From: Saprospiraceae bacterium | GTDB taxonomy: Bacteria; Bacteroidota; Bacteroidia; Chitinophagales; Saprospiraceae | Assembly: GCA_020630435.1 (NCBI GenBank) | Contig: JAHDBJ010000025.1 | Location: forward strand, 1 to 64,000 | Direction of reading: 5' to 3' | DNA length: 64,000 bases | In this document: one piece after another, positions 54,295-63,644 of the stretch | Position numbering within the stretch: position 1 is the stretch's first letter | How the letters are laid out: every line of letters starts with the position of its first letter | Position numbers and translations under genes: made by a program | Notes under the pieces: generated by a model | Told to the model about the DNA's origin: nothing | The model's input: only the letters and a program-made list of their open reading frames with translations | The model's database searches: none

Positions 54295-57200
54295 TCAAAA
54301 GTTTTCTTCTATAGGAATAATGACAGAGACTTTGGTGCCTTTAACTTGATCATTCTTTAAAATATCGGCTATAACGAGCGGAATGTACTTCATCTCGCCC
54401 CTTAGTGCTTCAAGTCTTTCTTTTGTGACAGACATGGCGACGGATTGGTGTCCAGGTTTATGAGATTGTCTCAATTCGTTGGCTTTTTTACGCCCTACAC
54501 CATTGTCCATAATATCACATTGCAAAAGCTTGTCTTTAAGTTGAAAGTGGATGTTGAGTTTTCCCTTGTTTTGTAAGTGCGAAATGCCATGAATAATTGA
54601 ATTTTCTACAAAAGGTTGCAATAACATAGGGGGCAATTCAATATCTTCAGCGGATATATTTTGAGGAAGTTGAATCTCGTATTCAAAAGGTACTCGTTGA
54701 CAAAATTGTTCCATTTTTAAATACTGTTCCAAAGTCTTGATTTCTTCTTGTAGGCTTATTTTTTGACTTCTAGAATTTGATAAAATACTTCGCATTAATG
54801 CCGCAAAATTTCCTATTTCTTGGCGTGCTGTTGTATAATCTTTTGTAGCGACTAGAGATTGAATACTATTTAAAGCATTGAATATAAAATGTGGATTCAT
54901 TTGTAGTTGTAGAGCCTTTTGTTCTAGCTGTAAAACATGATTCTCCATTTCTAATTTTTCACGCTTTATTTTTTCTCGTTGTTGCAATCGTTTTTTCCAA
55001 TTCCAAAGAATGAGACCTACAATTGATAGAAATAATAAGCCCATCAAGAGTTGAAACCACCAAACTTTCCATATTGGTTTTTTTATAAAAAAAGAAGCCG
55101 TAATAGGAGCACTCAAAAACTGTTTACCAGAAATGGATTGTACTTCAAATGTATAATTGCCAGAAGGGAGATTAGAATAATCTACAGATTGTTTTTTAGA
55201 ATAGGGAGACCACTGAGATTCGACGCCATTCAATCGCCATCGGTATCGAACATCATCAGGATTACTGATATTGACCGCCTTAAATTCAAAACTGATATTA
55301 TTGGCATGATGAGGGAGTTTGAGTCCTTCTTTTAGCCCACCTTTGGGATTTGCAAAATGGGCATATTTTGTATCTTGTATGGGTTGATAAAAAAGAGAAA
55401 TATTTTTAAAATGAATTAAAGGAGGAGCAATTTTGACTTGTTGTTTTGATGGAATATGTTGTGTCAAGCCATTCATAGTACCGAACCAAACATTTCCTAA
55501 ATCATCACATATACTTGAATTTTGGCAAGTTTCTATTCCTAGGAAGCCTTTATTTTTTCCAAAAAATTGAACTTCAGTTACGAGGCCCGATTGATTGATC
55601 ATTAACTTATCGACGCCTCGTTCACTACCAGCCCACAGGTCACCATTTTTATCAAAAATCAACAAATAAATATTATAAGAATTTAAGTCTTTGTTCAAGG
55701 CAATAGGCTCAAAATAGATAGAGTCTTTATTTAAATCTGCTTTTAAAATTCCTTCTCCTGCGGTTCCTATCCAAAGATTTCTTGTTTGATCAAAAGCGAT
55801 AGAACGAATAGAGACATCGTAGGTTAATCCCTCTTCTTCTCTAAAGACTCGCTCAATTTTTCCATCCTTTAGATAGCCGATTTCCCCTAATCTTGTTGCA
55901 AACCATATTCGCCCCTCTTTATCTTGTTTTACAGTAGTCATACGTTGACTTCGAAGTCCATCTTCTCTATTGAAATTTAAAATAGACAATCCCAAACTAT
56001 CCAAATCTTTAATGTTAAATAAACCTTCATGGTTTGTGGCAACCCATATTGTATTGTCTTGAGCTTCGAGCATTGCTACGACTTCACGCCCAACGAAACC
56101 AGCATCCTCATTAATAATACGGGTAGCTGTTGAATCTAGTACTAAAATTCCCTTACCAATAGTGCCTGCCCAAATTTGGCCACTTTCTCGTTGTAAAAGA
56201 GCTTTGCATTTTACATCTAAGTAGCCTCGATCGATATCTAATTTTTTAAATCCAGTACTGTCGAGAATAGCCAAACCTTCACTAGAAGCAGAGAATAATA
56301 TCCCTCCCTTGTCGTAGCTTGTCATAGCATAGATTCTATCACCATGTAACCCTTCGGATTCATCATAATGTACAAAAAACTGACCTAGATATTTTACTAC
56401 TCCTCCGCCTGAAGTACCTATCCAAATATTCCCCCAAATATCTTGTATGATGGATTTGATATTTTTATTGGGCAATCCTTCTTTTTGAGTAATTCTATGC
56501 CATAAGGTATCCTTGCTATTATAAGTGTATAACCCCCTTTCTTCTAGCCCAACCCAAATATTATCTTGATGATCTTTATAGATACAGAATGCTTTTTTAG
56601 TATTGGGAATATTCTTTTTGAGAGTTATTTCAAGTGTTTCTTCCGCAATAAAATTTAGACCACCATCATGCGTGACAACCCAGATAATTCCCGCTTTATC
56701 TATAGTGAAATCCATCACCTCATTGCCTGTTAGACCATTTTCAGTATTAAAATGATGAAGATCTTTTCCTTGAAAAAAAGCTCCTACCGTTGTTCCAATC
56801 CAAATCCCTTTTTGACTTTTATATATTTTATGAACAATATTTTTATCCACTAAAGGATGAATAGTTTTTTTATAAATAGAATCTTTTAAATAATTATATT
56901 CATAAATTCCTTTTTTAGCACCAATCCATAGTGTACTATCGTTTATTTGTATTATCGTTTCAACTCTTGTTCTTAGAAATTCATATGCTTTAGGCATTTT
57001 AAAAGCTTGCCCATCAAAACGACTAATACCTCTATTCGTTCCAATCCAAACATTTTTAAAACTATCTTCATAGACTGCAAATACAGCATTGGAAGGAAGT
57101 CCATTTTTAGTTGAGAAATGCTCAAACTCTTTACCGTCAAAACGACTCAGCCCTCCACCTTGTGTCCCAAACCAAAGATAACCTCTACTATCTTGTTCCA

Positions 57201-57339
57201 TCGCATAAACTTGGGATTGGGCTAATCCTTCGGATATTGAATATTGTACAAAATTATACTGTTGTGCATAGGCGTTTATTCCTACCAACATTAAGATATA
57301 GAAAAAGAAATGAACGTTTATAGCGGAAGTATGAATCAC
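54295..57339 (-). CDS. Hybrid-type two-component sensor with regulator propeller and LytS-type histidine kinase
   Basis: A 1014-residue sensor. A signal peptide (to about residue 26, from a GTG start) leads to a periplasmic seven-bladed-type propeller made of two-component regulator propeller repeats (GYLWFGTQGGGLSRFDG, NVWIGTNRGISRFDGQAF, NIWIGTSGGGVVKYLGQF and more), then a Y_Y_Y domain (RWRLNGVESQWSPYSKKQSV). A membrane helix at about 760-781 and a coiled-coil linker lead to a LytS/YesM-type kinase: His817 in QMNPHFIFNALNS, N-box VENSIIHGIS and DNGVGR. The partner LytTR regulator is not adjacent. The ligand is unknown, but such sensors often bind glycans. The start could be later, but only this one keeps the signal peptide. 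Confidence 0.88.
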   Translation of the reverse strand: MIHTSAINVHFFFYILMLVGINAYAQQYNFVQYSISEGLAQSQVYAMEQDSRGYLWFGTQGGGLSRFDGKEFEHFSTKNGLPSNAVFAVYEDSFKNVWIGTNRGISRFDGQAFKMPKAYEFLRTRVETIIQINDSTLWIGAKKGIYEYNYLKDSIYKKTIHPLVDKNIVHKIYKSQKGIWIGTTVGAFFQGKDLHHFNTENGLTGNEVMDFTIDKAGIIWVVTHDGGLNFIAEETLEITLKKNIPNTKKAFCIYKDHQDNIWVGLEERGLYTYNSKDTLWHRITQKEGLPNKNIKSIIQDIWGNIWIGTSGGGVVKYLGQFFVHYDESEGLHGDRIYAMTSYDKGGILFSASSEGLAILDSTGFKKLDIDRGYLDVKCKALLQRESGQIWAGTIGKGILVLDSTATRIINEDAGFVGREVVAMLEAQDNTIWVATNHEGLFNIKDLDSLGLSILNFNREDGLRSQRMTTVKQDKEGRIWFATRLGEIGYLKDGKIERVFREEEGLTYDVSIRSIAFDQTRNLWIGTAGEGILKADLNKDSIYFEPIALNKDLNSYNIYLLIFDKNGDLWAGSERGVDKLMINQSGLVTEVQFFGKNKGFLGIETCQNSSICDDLGNVWFGTMNGLTQHIPSKQQVKIAPPLIHFKNISLFYQPIQDTKYAHFANPKGGLKEGLKLPHHANNISFEFKAVNISNPDDVRYRWRLNGVESQWSPYSKKQSVDYSNLPSGNYTFEVQSISGKQFLSAPITASFFIKKPIWKVWWFQLLMGLLFLSIVGLILWNWKKRLQQREKIKREKLEMENHVLQLEQKALQLQMNPHFIFNALNSIQSLVATKDYTTARQEIGNFAALMRSILSNSRSQKISLQEEIKTLEQYLKMEQFCQRVPFEYEIQLPQNISAEDIELPPMLLQPFVENSIIHGISHLQNKGKLNIHFQLKDKLLQCDIMDNGVGRKKANELRQSHKPGHQSVAMSVTKERLEALRGEMKYIPLVIADILKNDQVKGTKVSVIIPIEENF

Positions 57340-57669
57340 AAGATGCTAACAGTTTTAAATAAAATCATAGAATGATTAATCAAACTTGACTAAAAAATCA
57401 TCAAAGATATATAAAGCAATTCTAAAATTGTGGTATTTTCTAACCTAGGATGAATTTCAATGTTTATTTCAAAAGAGTTTCTTAAAACTCAAGACAAATA
57501 CAACCAACTTGTTAATGATATTATAACAAAATAATATTACATATTGTATTTATAATAAAATTCATCTAATTTTACGTTAGAACGTTATCGGTTAAATAAT
57601 AGACTTGTTTCTAATTGTAAAACAAGGTGCTTTGATTTTCAAATCTAAGTATTTTTAAATAAGAAGACT
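57340..57669. other. Intergenic region between the divergent kinase and TIR genes
   Basis: A 330-bp AT-rich spacer with a minus-strand TATCTTTG -7-like element at 57402-57409 for the kinase. No ORF, hairpin or RNA gene was seen. The + side has no clear promoter match. Confidence 0.45.
57402..57409 (-). promoter_or_regulatory. Candidate -7 element (TATCTTTG) for the propeller histidine kinase
   Basis: Minus-strand TATCTTTG, identical to those upstream of surE and the OmpH-like gene. The predicted leader is about 55-60 nt. No -33 element is clear. Confidence 0.3.
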
Positions 57670-59685
57670 GTGCAAAACTCCCCAGAAGAGATAAATATTT
57701 TCATAGCTTATGCCAAACAGGATAAAACCTATTTGGAAGAGTTGCGCACACAATTAAGTGTACTAGAACGAATAGGCTTAGTCGATAAAATCTGGTATAA
57801 TGGTCTCGTTGAGATCGGCTCAAATTGGGAAGAAAGCATCAATACCGCACTTCATCATTCTGATATTGTTTTACTTTTGATTAGTGCTGATTTCATTGCT
57901 TCGGATTTTTCATATGAAAAAGAATTAATGAAGGCGGTAGAATTGGATAAACAAGGAAAAACCAAAGCGATTGCTATAATTGCTCGTAAATGCCTTTGGG
58001 AGTCTACACCGTTTAAAAATCTAAGAGTTTTACCGGATGATGGAATCCCAATTGAAAGTAATCATTGGTCAAGTGAGGATGAACCCTATGTGAAAATAGT
58101 AGAGGAAGTAGAAAAAGTTATCCTCAATCTTCAATCCGTCAATTTAGAAAAAGATCCCATAAAACGTAAATTGTTTTTTGATTTAAAGCTCAAAGAAGCT
58201 GATCAATCCTTTGAGCAGGAAGAATGGGCTGCTGCTAAGGTACAGTACCAAGAAGCCTTACATTATCACCAAGAAGGCAATAAACCAAGCCAACAAGATA
58301 TACGAAACAAAATTGAAATTTGCCGTAAAAACATTTACTTTCAGAGGAATGTAGAACAAGGTACGAAAGCACTTGAAAAAGAAGCATATGCTGAAGCGGA
58401 AAAGTATTTTACCCAAGCATTGAAGTTTAAACCACAAGATGCTGTTGTCTTATCAAGATTGGAAGAGTGTAAGAATCCCAAAAAAGTAGATGATAAAAAA
58501 GCTATATCTTCTAGTGATAATCCCAAGCCTAAAAGGGGATTTAGACTGAAGTTATTTGGAGTAGAGATTATTAATATTGTTATGTTTAGTTTACTAGCAT
58601 TAGCACTATCTGTTGGTATTTATTATCTAAATATTACGCCACCAAATTTTACGGATCCTGTTGCTATGGATGAGTTTATAGGGATTGAAGATGGTGCTTT
58701 AATGTTTAAAAAAGACAATAAACCTGTAGCTGTAAAGGTAAATAATCTAAATATTATTGAGGCAAAAGAACCTAAAGACGGTCTTCTAGCGGTTAAAAAC
58801 GAAGAAGGGAATTGGGGCTATTTAAAAATAGATGATAAGGGTAAAATAGATGTTTTGGGAGATATTAAATACGATCAGGTATGGAAGTTTACAGAATCTG
58901 AACAATTGGCCTATGTTAAAAAGGGAGAACGTTGTTCTTTTATTGATAAGAATGGAAAAGAACTCATTGCCATAACACAATCACCATACATAGATGCTGC
59001 GCCATTTAGCGAGGGATTAGCTATGGTGAAAAAGGGAGAAAAACAATATGCTTTTATCAATACTAAAGGAGAAGAAGTTATTAAAGACATAGAAGCAGTA
59101 GAAACCCCTAAGTTCAAAGATGGTAAAGCTAAAATTGTACGAAACAAAAGAGCCATCGTCATCAATCGAAGTGGAGACTGTGTAGAAAACTGTGTTGAGA
59201 AAGATAAATTAATTGATGATGTGTTAATTGTTGAAAAGCCCAAAAAAGAAAATCCTGAAAAAGTTGAAGTGCCTGAAAATAGAGCTACACCTGCTAAGGT
59301 GACAGACAAAATAGAAGAATACGAGGAGCTTCTAGATGATGCCTATGATGAAATGCGTGTGAAAACGATTCGTAAGGCATTTGAGACGTTGGATACAAGT
59401 TATCGTTCTTCGAATGATCTAAAAGATTGTGATAAAATTCCTTATGCTCCAAGAGCGATCCAAGAACTTTGTAGAGAATTAGAGATTCAAGAACGAGGTC
59501 GATTGACAGAATCGAATTACAAAACTGCATTTAAGCCTACACTTCAAAGGTATAAAACGATTTGCTTAGAACGATTTAAAGGATTTCTTCAAGCTACAAA
59601 AAAAGCCAATCTAGAGGAGAATATTACCATCAAATTATCGCAAGAACTCGATTACGTGAAGAGAAAATATGAATATTCGATGTGA
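57670..59685 (+). CDS. TIR domain-TPR-TM-WG repeat protein
   Basis: A 671-residue protein starting at GTG. Residues 8-150 are a TIR domain (INIFIAYAKQDKTYLEELRT, HHSDIVLLLISADFIASDFS) with Glu83/Glu85 in YEKEL, in the position of the catalytic Glu of TIR NADases. Residues 165-270 are TPR-like helices, with a canonical unit YAEAEKYFTQALKFKP. A membrane helix is at 297-320. Residues 365-505 hold WG-type beta repeats (GNWGYLKIDDKGK, CSFIDKNGKELI, YAFINTKGEEVI). The final 140 residues are helical and charged. With no signal peptide, TIR and TPR should be cytosolic and the WG part periplasmic. It could be a sensor with a TIR output, in signalling or defence; enzymatic activity is unproven. Confidence 0.85.
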   Translation: MQNSPEEINIFIAYAKQDKTYLEELRTQLSVLERIGLVDKIWYNGLVEIGSNWEESINTALHHSDIVLLLISADFIASDFSYEKELMKAVELDKQGKTKAIAIIARKCLWESTPFKNLRVLPDDGIPIESNHWSSEDEPYVKIVEEVEKVILNLQSVNLEKDPIKRKLFFDLKLKEADQSFEQEEWAAAKVQYQEALHYHQEGNKPSQQDIRNKIEICRKNIYFQRNVEQGTKALEKEAYAEAEKYFTQALKFKPQDAVVLSRLEECKNPKKVDDKKAISSSDNPKPKRGFRLKLFGVEIINIVMFSLLALALSVGIYYLNITPPNFTDPVAMDEFIGIEDGALMFKKDNKPVAVKVNNLNIIEAKEPKDGLLAVKNEEGNWGYLKIDDKGKIDVLGDIKYDQVWKFTESEQLAYVKKGERCSFIDKNGKELIAITQSPYIDAAPFSEGLAMVKKGEKQYAFINTKGEEVIKDIEAVETPKFKDGKAKIVRNKRAIVINRSGDCVENCVEKDKLIDDVLIVEKPKKENPEKVEVPENRATPAKVTDKIEEYEELLDDAYDEMRVKTIRKAFETLDTSYRSSNDLKDCDKIPYAPRAIQELCRELEIQERGRLTESNYKTAFKPTLQRYKTICLERFKGFLQATKKANLEENITIKLSQELDYVKRKYEYSM

Positions 59686-59720
59686 TTATTTTAAAAAAAA
59701 GAGCCGAGTGACTGTTCTGT

Positions 59721-60056
59721 TTATAAATCGATACGGTAAGCAGCGCTATCTACTTCTATACTATCATCTATCCTCAAACGTAAATCATACAAAGACCGTT
59801 TTACACCATTATCATTAGTTGCATAGATTTTAATATGAAAATTTCCAGGGAAATTATATTTATAACTTAATCGGGATTGCCTAAATTTTCTTTTTTCTCC
59901 ATTCCCAAACTCAATGAAATAATCAATGTCCTCATTATAATTTTCAATTGAAAAAGTAAGTCTTTCACGGGCTTCTCGTACACCTCGAAGTTTTATCTTT
60001 TCATTATTTTTAAACTCAGTAGCTATTGAGTTTTTTTTTTTCTTCAGCAATTTCAA
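59721..60056 (-). pseudogene. C-terminal PKD-like part of a frameshifted membrane protein
   Basis: This is the downstream fragment of the gene whose first part is at 60016-60300. About 103 codons after the poly-A tract encode a PKD-like beta domain (EDIDYFIEFGNGEKRKFRQS, YKYNFPGNFHIKIYATNDNG) ending SIEVDSAAYRIDL. In isolation it could only start at a TTG within the overlap, which is unlikely. Removing one A from the 11-A tract (T on the + strand, 60031-60041) would join the two into a single protein of about 192 residues. Such slippage could come from mutation, phase variation, transcriptional slippage or a sequencing error. Confidence 0.62.
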
Positions 60057-60300
60057 TTACTGAGGAAGAATTGTTGTTGTTTTCATTCTCTGCGGTAAAG
60101 TAACTGACAACAGCCGTTTCGTCCGATCGATTCTCTGTATTAGAACCTTGTAGGACATAAAATAATCCTGTAACACCTACTGCTATTAATACAAATAGGG
60201 AGACAGTTTCTTTCCACTTATATCGTTGTTTGAATTCCATTTCATTTATATACTTGTCTAAAATATCTGGATCTTGAATACTAGTGTAATGTTCATTCAT
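60016..60300 (-). CDS. N-terminal part of a single-pass membrane protein, broken at a poly-A tract
   Basis: A 94-residue frame with a cytosolic start (MNEHYTSIQDPDILDKYINE), one membrane helix at residues 32-50 (VSLFVLIAVGVTGLFYVLQG), an Asn/Ser/Glu-rich linker, and then a run of 11 A at 60031-60041 (T on the + strand). Right after the run this frame ends (KKKLNSY stop). The other frame carries on into a PKD-like domain down to 59721. The topology would place the linker and PKD-like domain outside the cytosol. It lies convergent to the TIR gene, 35 bp between stops. Function is unknown; no sigma or anti-sigma motif is clear. Confidence 0.62.
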   Translation of the reverse strand: MNEHYTSIQDPDILDKYINEMEFKQRYKWKETVSLFVLIAVGVTGLFYVLQGSNTENRSDETAVVSYFTAENENNNNSSSVIEIAEEKKKLNSY

Positions 60301-61066
60301 ATACGACCGAATTTGTTTATCTATAAATCAGAATAGGCAATACTTCTTAACAAGTAGATACAGATATAACTTAGTATACCTGCTACTATAGATTAAAAAG
60401 TATTCTACTCCTAGTTGTGTGATACCAAAGTGGTATAATTCTTAAGTTTATTTTGCTCTCATGGGAGGAGTAGAAATTTTGTCACATATTTTAAAAATAT
60501 GTTGTACAAATTTGATTTATAGATTACAAATTTTAAGCCAGAAAATCTGTAATCAAGAATTACTTGTAAAAATGCCTATTCTTTTTTCAAATTTCTAACT
60601 TTTTATAGGATATTTTTTAAAGGAAATTAATCTAATTTGGTTGATAAGGTGAAAAAGTGCATTTTTTTTAGAAAAAGGCGAAGAAATATTTTTTAATGGG
60701 AGTAATCGGGTGTGTATTTTTGTTGTTTTATTTAGATATTAATATAATTTTTAATATCTGTTTTACATTGAAAGCTTTTAACCTAGGAATAGTTGAAGGT
60801 CTTGAATGCTGACTTTTCTGTTCATACATATCTAGTAAAGATATATTTATTTAATGTCACATTTATTGATTTTGATTTTTGGAGAAATAAGAGAATTTCG
60901 TGGGATGGATTATGAAAGGTAGAATTAAATAGAAACTTTTATTCAGGAATTTTTATTAGCGTCAAAAATAATATACTTTTGGGGTGCAGGTAGTTTCTCC
61001 TGTTTGAAATGATATTTTTTTTCAAAAAAAATTAATAACACCAATCGTTTAAAATTAAATATAGAT
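60301..61066. other. Long intergenic region upstream of sucC
   Basis: A 766-bp AT-rich spacer between divergent genes. It holds a 13-bp, one-mismatch hairpin GATTACAAATTTT / AAAATCTGTAATC (60522-60554) without a U-tract, and a TACTTTTG -7-like element at 60974-60981. No ORF, tRNA or known RNA was found. Confidence 0.5.
60974..60981 (+). promoter_or_regulatory. Candidate -7 element (TACTTTTG) for sucC
   Basis: TACTTTTG matches the TAnnTTTG consensus and gives a leader of about 80 nt before sucC. A -33 TTG at the right spacing is absent. Confidence 0.35.
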
Positions 61067-62266
61067 ATGAATCTTCATGAATATCAAGGAAAAGAACTGT
61101 TGAAAAGTTTTGGAGTCGCAATCCAAGAGGGTATAGTAGCGGAGAATTTAGAAGAGGCTGTTGCGGCATACCACAAAATCAAAGCTGAATCAGGTAATGA
61201 TTTTGCTATCGTAAAGGCTCAAATTCATGCTGGAGGTAGAGGAAAGGGGGGAGGTGTAAAACTTGCTAAAAACTTGGACGAGTTAAAAGAACACGCAGGT
61301 AATATATTAGGGATGATGTTAAAGACACCTCAAACACCTGGAGGTATGGAGGGAGCAGGAAAACTTGTTCGAAAGATTTTGATTGCAGAAGATGCTTATG
61401 CACCAGATTTTGATGCCTGTAAGGAAATCTACATTTCTATTCTAATGGATAGAGGTAGAAAACAAAATGTTATTATTTATTCTACTGAAGGTGGAATGGA
61501 TATTGAAAAAGTTGCAGAAGAAACCCCTCATTTAGTACATAAAGAATATATTGATCCTAAATTAGGCTTATTACCGTTTCAAGCTCGAAAAGTTGCTTTT
61601 AATCTTGGATTATCTGGGAAAGCTTTTAAAGAAATGAGAAGTTTTATATCTAAACTATACAAAGCTTTTGTAGCGTCTGATGCTTCTCTTTTTGAAATTA
61701 ATCCTTGTGTTAAAACAGGGGACGATAGAATTATTGCAGTTGATTCGAAAGTATCACTTGATGATAATGCACTATTTAGACATAAAGATTTAGCAGAACT
61801 TAGAGATACTGATGAAGAAGATCCAACGGAGGTAGAAGCTAAAAGCTATGGTCTAAACTATGTGAAATTAGATGGCAATGTAGGTTGTATGGTGAATGGG
61901 GCAGGTCTAGCAATGGCAACAATGGATATTATAAAGTTGTCTGGAGGAGAACCTGCTAATTTTCTAGATGTTGGAGGAACAGCGGATGCAGCTAGGGTTG
62001 AACAAGCGTTTAGAATTATCTTAAAAGATCCTAATGTGAAAGCGATTCTAATCAATATCTTTGGTGGTATTGTTCGTTGTGATAGAGTGGCACAGGGTGT
62101 GGTAGATGCCTATAAAAATATGGGCAATATTTCTGTTCCTATTATTGTACGTTTGCAAGGAACAAATGCAGATATTGCGAAAAAAATTATTGATGATTCT
62201 GGTCTTGAAGTGAAATCTGCAATCTTACTTCAAGAGGCTGCGGATATTGTAAAGGCAGTATTGTAA
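61067..62266 (+). CDS. sucC: Succinate--CoA ligase [ADP-forming] subunit beta
   Basis: A 399-residue ATP-grasp subunit that, with SucD, converts succinyl-CoA to succinate with ATP or GTP formation in the TCA cycle. It starts with the invariant [12 protein letters not shown], has [15 protein letters not shown] (nucleotide loop), [19 protein letters not shown], and the C-terminal [14 protein letters not shown] and [20 protein letters not shown]. Length is standard. SucD is not adjacent. The gene has its own leader and ends at an unusually long palindrome, 62273-62339. Confidence 0.96.
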   Translation: MNLHEYQGKELLKSFGVAIQEGIVAENLEEAVAAYHKIKAESGNDFAIVKAQIHAGGRGKGGGVKLAKNLDELKEHAGNILGMMLKTPQTPGGMEGAGKLVRKILIAEDAYAPDFDACKEIYISILMDRGRKQNVIIYSTEGGMDIEKVAEETPHLVHKEYIDPKLGLLPFQARKVAFNLGLSGKAFKEMRSFISKLYKAFVASDASLFEINPCVKTGDDRIIAVDSKVSLDDNALFRHKDLAELRDTDEEDPTEVEAKSYGLNYVKLDGNVGCMVNGAGLAMATMDIIKLSGGEPANFLDVGGTADAARVEQAFRIILKDPNVKAILINIFGGIVRCDRVAQGVVDAYKNMGNISVPIIVRLQGTNADIAKKIIDDSGLEVKSAILLQEAADIVKAVL

Positions 62267-62272
62267 AATGCT

Positions 62273-62339
62273 CCGATTCAGTAGATAAAAAAAATGCTGG
62301 GCTTTAAAAGCCCAGCATTTTTTTTATCTACTGAATCGG
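62273..62339. terminator. Very long perfect palindromic terminator (33-bp arms)
   Basis: Perfect 33-bp arms around one central A, with core ATGCTGGGCTTT / AAAGCCCAGCAT, eight-base A and T runs, and outer CCGATTCAGTAGAT / ATCTACTGAATCGG. It starts 6 bp after the sucC stop and ends 2 bp before the convergent ATP-grasp stop. It can terminate both genes. The outer 14-bp part is not needed for a normal terminator. Confidence 0.88.
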
Positions 62340-62341
62340 TC

Positions 62342-63550
62342 TTAATGAACCGATTTATCAGGAGCAGGTGCTGAAGCATGAAATTCATTAAATATACGGT
62401 GTGCATAATGTTCTAGCAATTCTAGAATGCGTTCTCGTTTTTTAGAAACAGTTATCAAGCCTATATGATAGTCTTCTTTCATCTTCCACCAAATTTCTGC
62501 TTCTTGAAAGGAAGACATATCGGGGTCTTTATAGCGACTTAGGGAAACAACAAGACCTGCATAGTCTTTATTGATTTTAGGCAATTTATAAGGTTTATTG
62601 TTCGCAATAGCAGTTTCTAGTTTAGCCCATTCTTTCCAAAGGTTAATCCCTGAAGAGGCTTCTACCATTTCTGCGATATGCGCTCCTCCAACTCGACTAG
62701 CAGTTTCAAGAAAGTAGAATTGACCATCTTCTTTGGATTTAATATATTCAGAATGAAAAGCACTATACTGCATTCCAAAAGCTTTCATCACTTCTTTGTT
62801 GAATTTTTGTAAGGCTTTATCATCTGCTGACCCAAATTCAACAATATGTGTTTGGAATATTCCACCGCCATGTGCTACATCAAAGGGGGGATTTAAATAT
62901 TGAGAAACTCTAGAAAATATGACTTTACCATCTTTTGATAAGCCATCAACATGATAGACATCACCAGGTTTAAATTGTTCAACTAAATATTGGTGGCGGT
63001 GTTCTCCTAAAGAATGGATAACTTCCCAAAGCTCTTGGATATTGTGTACTTTTTTAATACCTGTTGCAGAGGCTTCTGCTCTAGGCTTTACAACCCAAGG
63101 AGCAGCCACCGTATTGGCGAAATGATTAATTTGTTCATCATTGAAAAGACCAGCAAAAGGAGGAACTCTTAGCCCTTCATCTTGGGCTTTCATTCGCATT
63201 CCTAATTTATCACGAAAATGTCGAGCGGTAGTCTCGCCCATTCCTGGAATGCGAAAATGTTCTCTTAAATGAGCAGCTTTTTCGACATCGAAATCATCAA
63301 GTGCAATAATTCTATCTATAAATCTAGTACGCATTACATGAGCAAGACCAGAAACTAAATGTTTCATATTCCATTGCCCTTCTTCATCTTCCTCCATATA
63401 AAAGATTTCATCTATAAAATCTTTAGGCCAAGGTTTATCTTCTAGTTTTTTTGAAGTGACTAAAAAAACAGAATTTCCAGCTTCTTTAGCAGCGATAATA
63501 AAGTCAGCTCCTTTGAAATAGCAACTGACGCATAAAAACGTTTTTGACAT
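62342..63550 (-). CDS. ATP-grasp domain-containing protein
   Basis: A 402-residue enzyme of the carboxylate-amine ligase type. The N-terminal Rossmann-like part (TFLCVSCYFKGADFIIAAKE) leads to an ATP-grasp domain: APWVVKPRAEASATGIKKV for ATP binding, YLVEQFKPGDVYHVDGLSKD for the small subdomain, and FYFLETASRVGGAHIAEMVE for the metal site. Such proteins ligate a carboxylate to an amine or thiol through an acyl phosphate; the substrates are unknown. The gene is single, convergent with sucC, and has a candidate promoter at 63587-63615. Confidence 0.85.
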   Translation of the reverse strand: MSKTFLCVSCYFKGADFIIAAKEAGNSVFLVTSKKLEDKPWPKDFIDEIFYMEEDEEGQWNMKHLVSGLAHVMRTRFIDRIIALDDFDVEKAAHLREHFRIPGMGETTARHFRDKLGMRMKAQDEGLRVPPFAGLFNDEQINHFANTVAAPWVVKPRAEASATGIKKVHNIQELWEVIHSLGEHRHQYLVEQFKPGDVYHVDGLSKDGKVIFSRVSQYLNPPFDVAHGGGIFQTHIVEFGSADDKALQKFNKEVMKAFGMQYSAFHSEYIKSKEDGQFYFLETASRVGGAHIAEMVEASSGINLWKEWAKLETAIANNKPYKLPKINKDYAGLVVSLSRYKDPDMSSFQEAEIWWKMKEDYHIGLITVSKKRERILELLEHYAHRIFNEFHASAPAPDKSVH

Positions 63551-63586
63551 AGTGGTATAAATTGAAGTATCTTAGAAACATCAATA

Positions 63587-63615
63587 CAAAGTTACACAGA
63601 TTCTATAGTATCAAA
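63587..63615 (-). promoter_or_regulatory. Candidate promoter for the ATP-grasp gene
   Basis: On the minus strand TTTG (63615-63612) and TAACTTTG (63594-63587) are 17 bp apart, close to Bacteroidota -33/-7 spacing. The leader is about 30 nt. Confidence 0.38.
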
Positions 63616-63644
63616 GTAATATTAATATAAAAATGGTAAGAATT

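Noticed and set aside
54295-57339. The propeller kinase as a hybrid kinase with receiver and HTH domains
   Set aside because: The protein ends right after the ATPase domain; no receiver or AraC domain follows, so it is a plain LytS-type sensor.
59294-59530. Minus-strand frame opposite the C-terminal part of the TIR gene
   Set aside because: Overlaps a well-supported coding region with no recognisable domain of its own.
60522-60554. 13-bp hairpin upstream of sucC considered as a terminator or riboswitch
   Set aside because: It has a mismatch, no U-tract and no match to a known riboswitch; listed only inside the spacer description.
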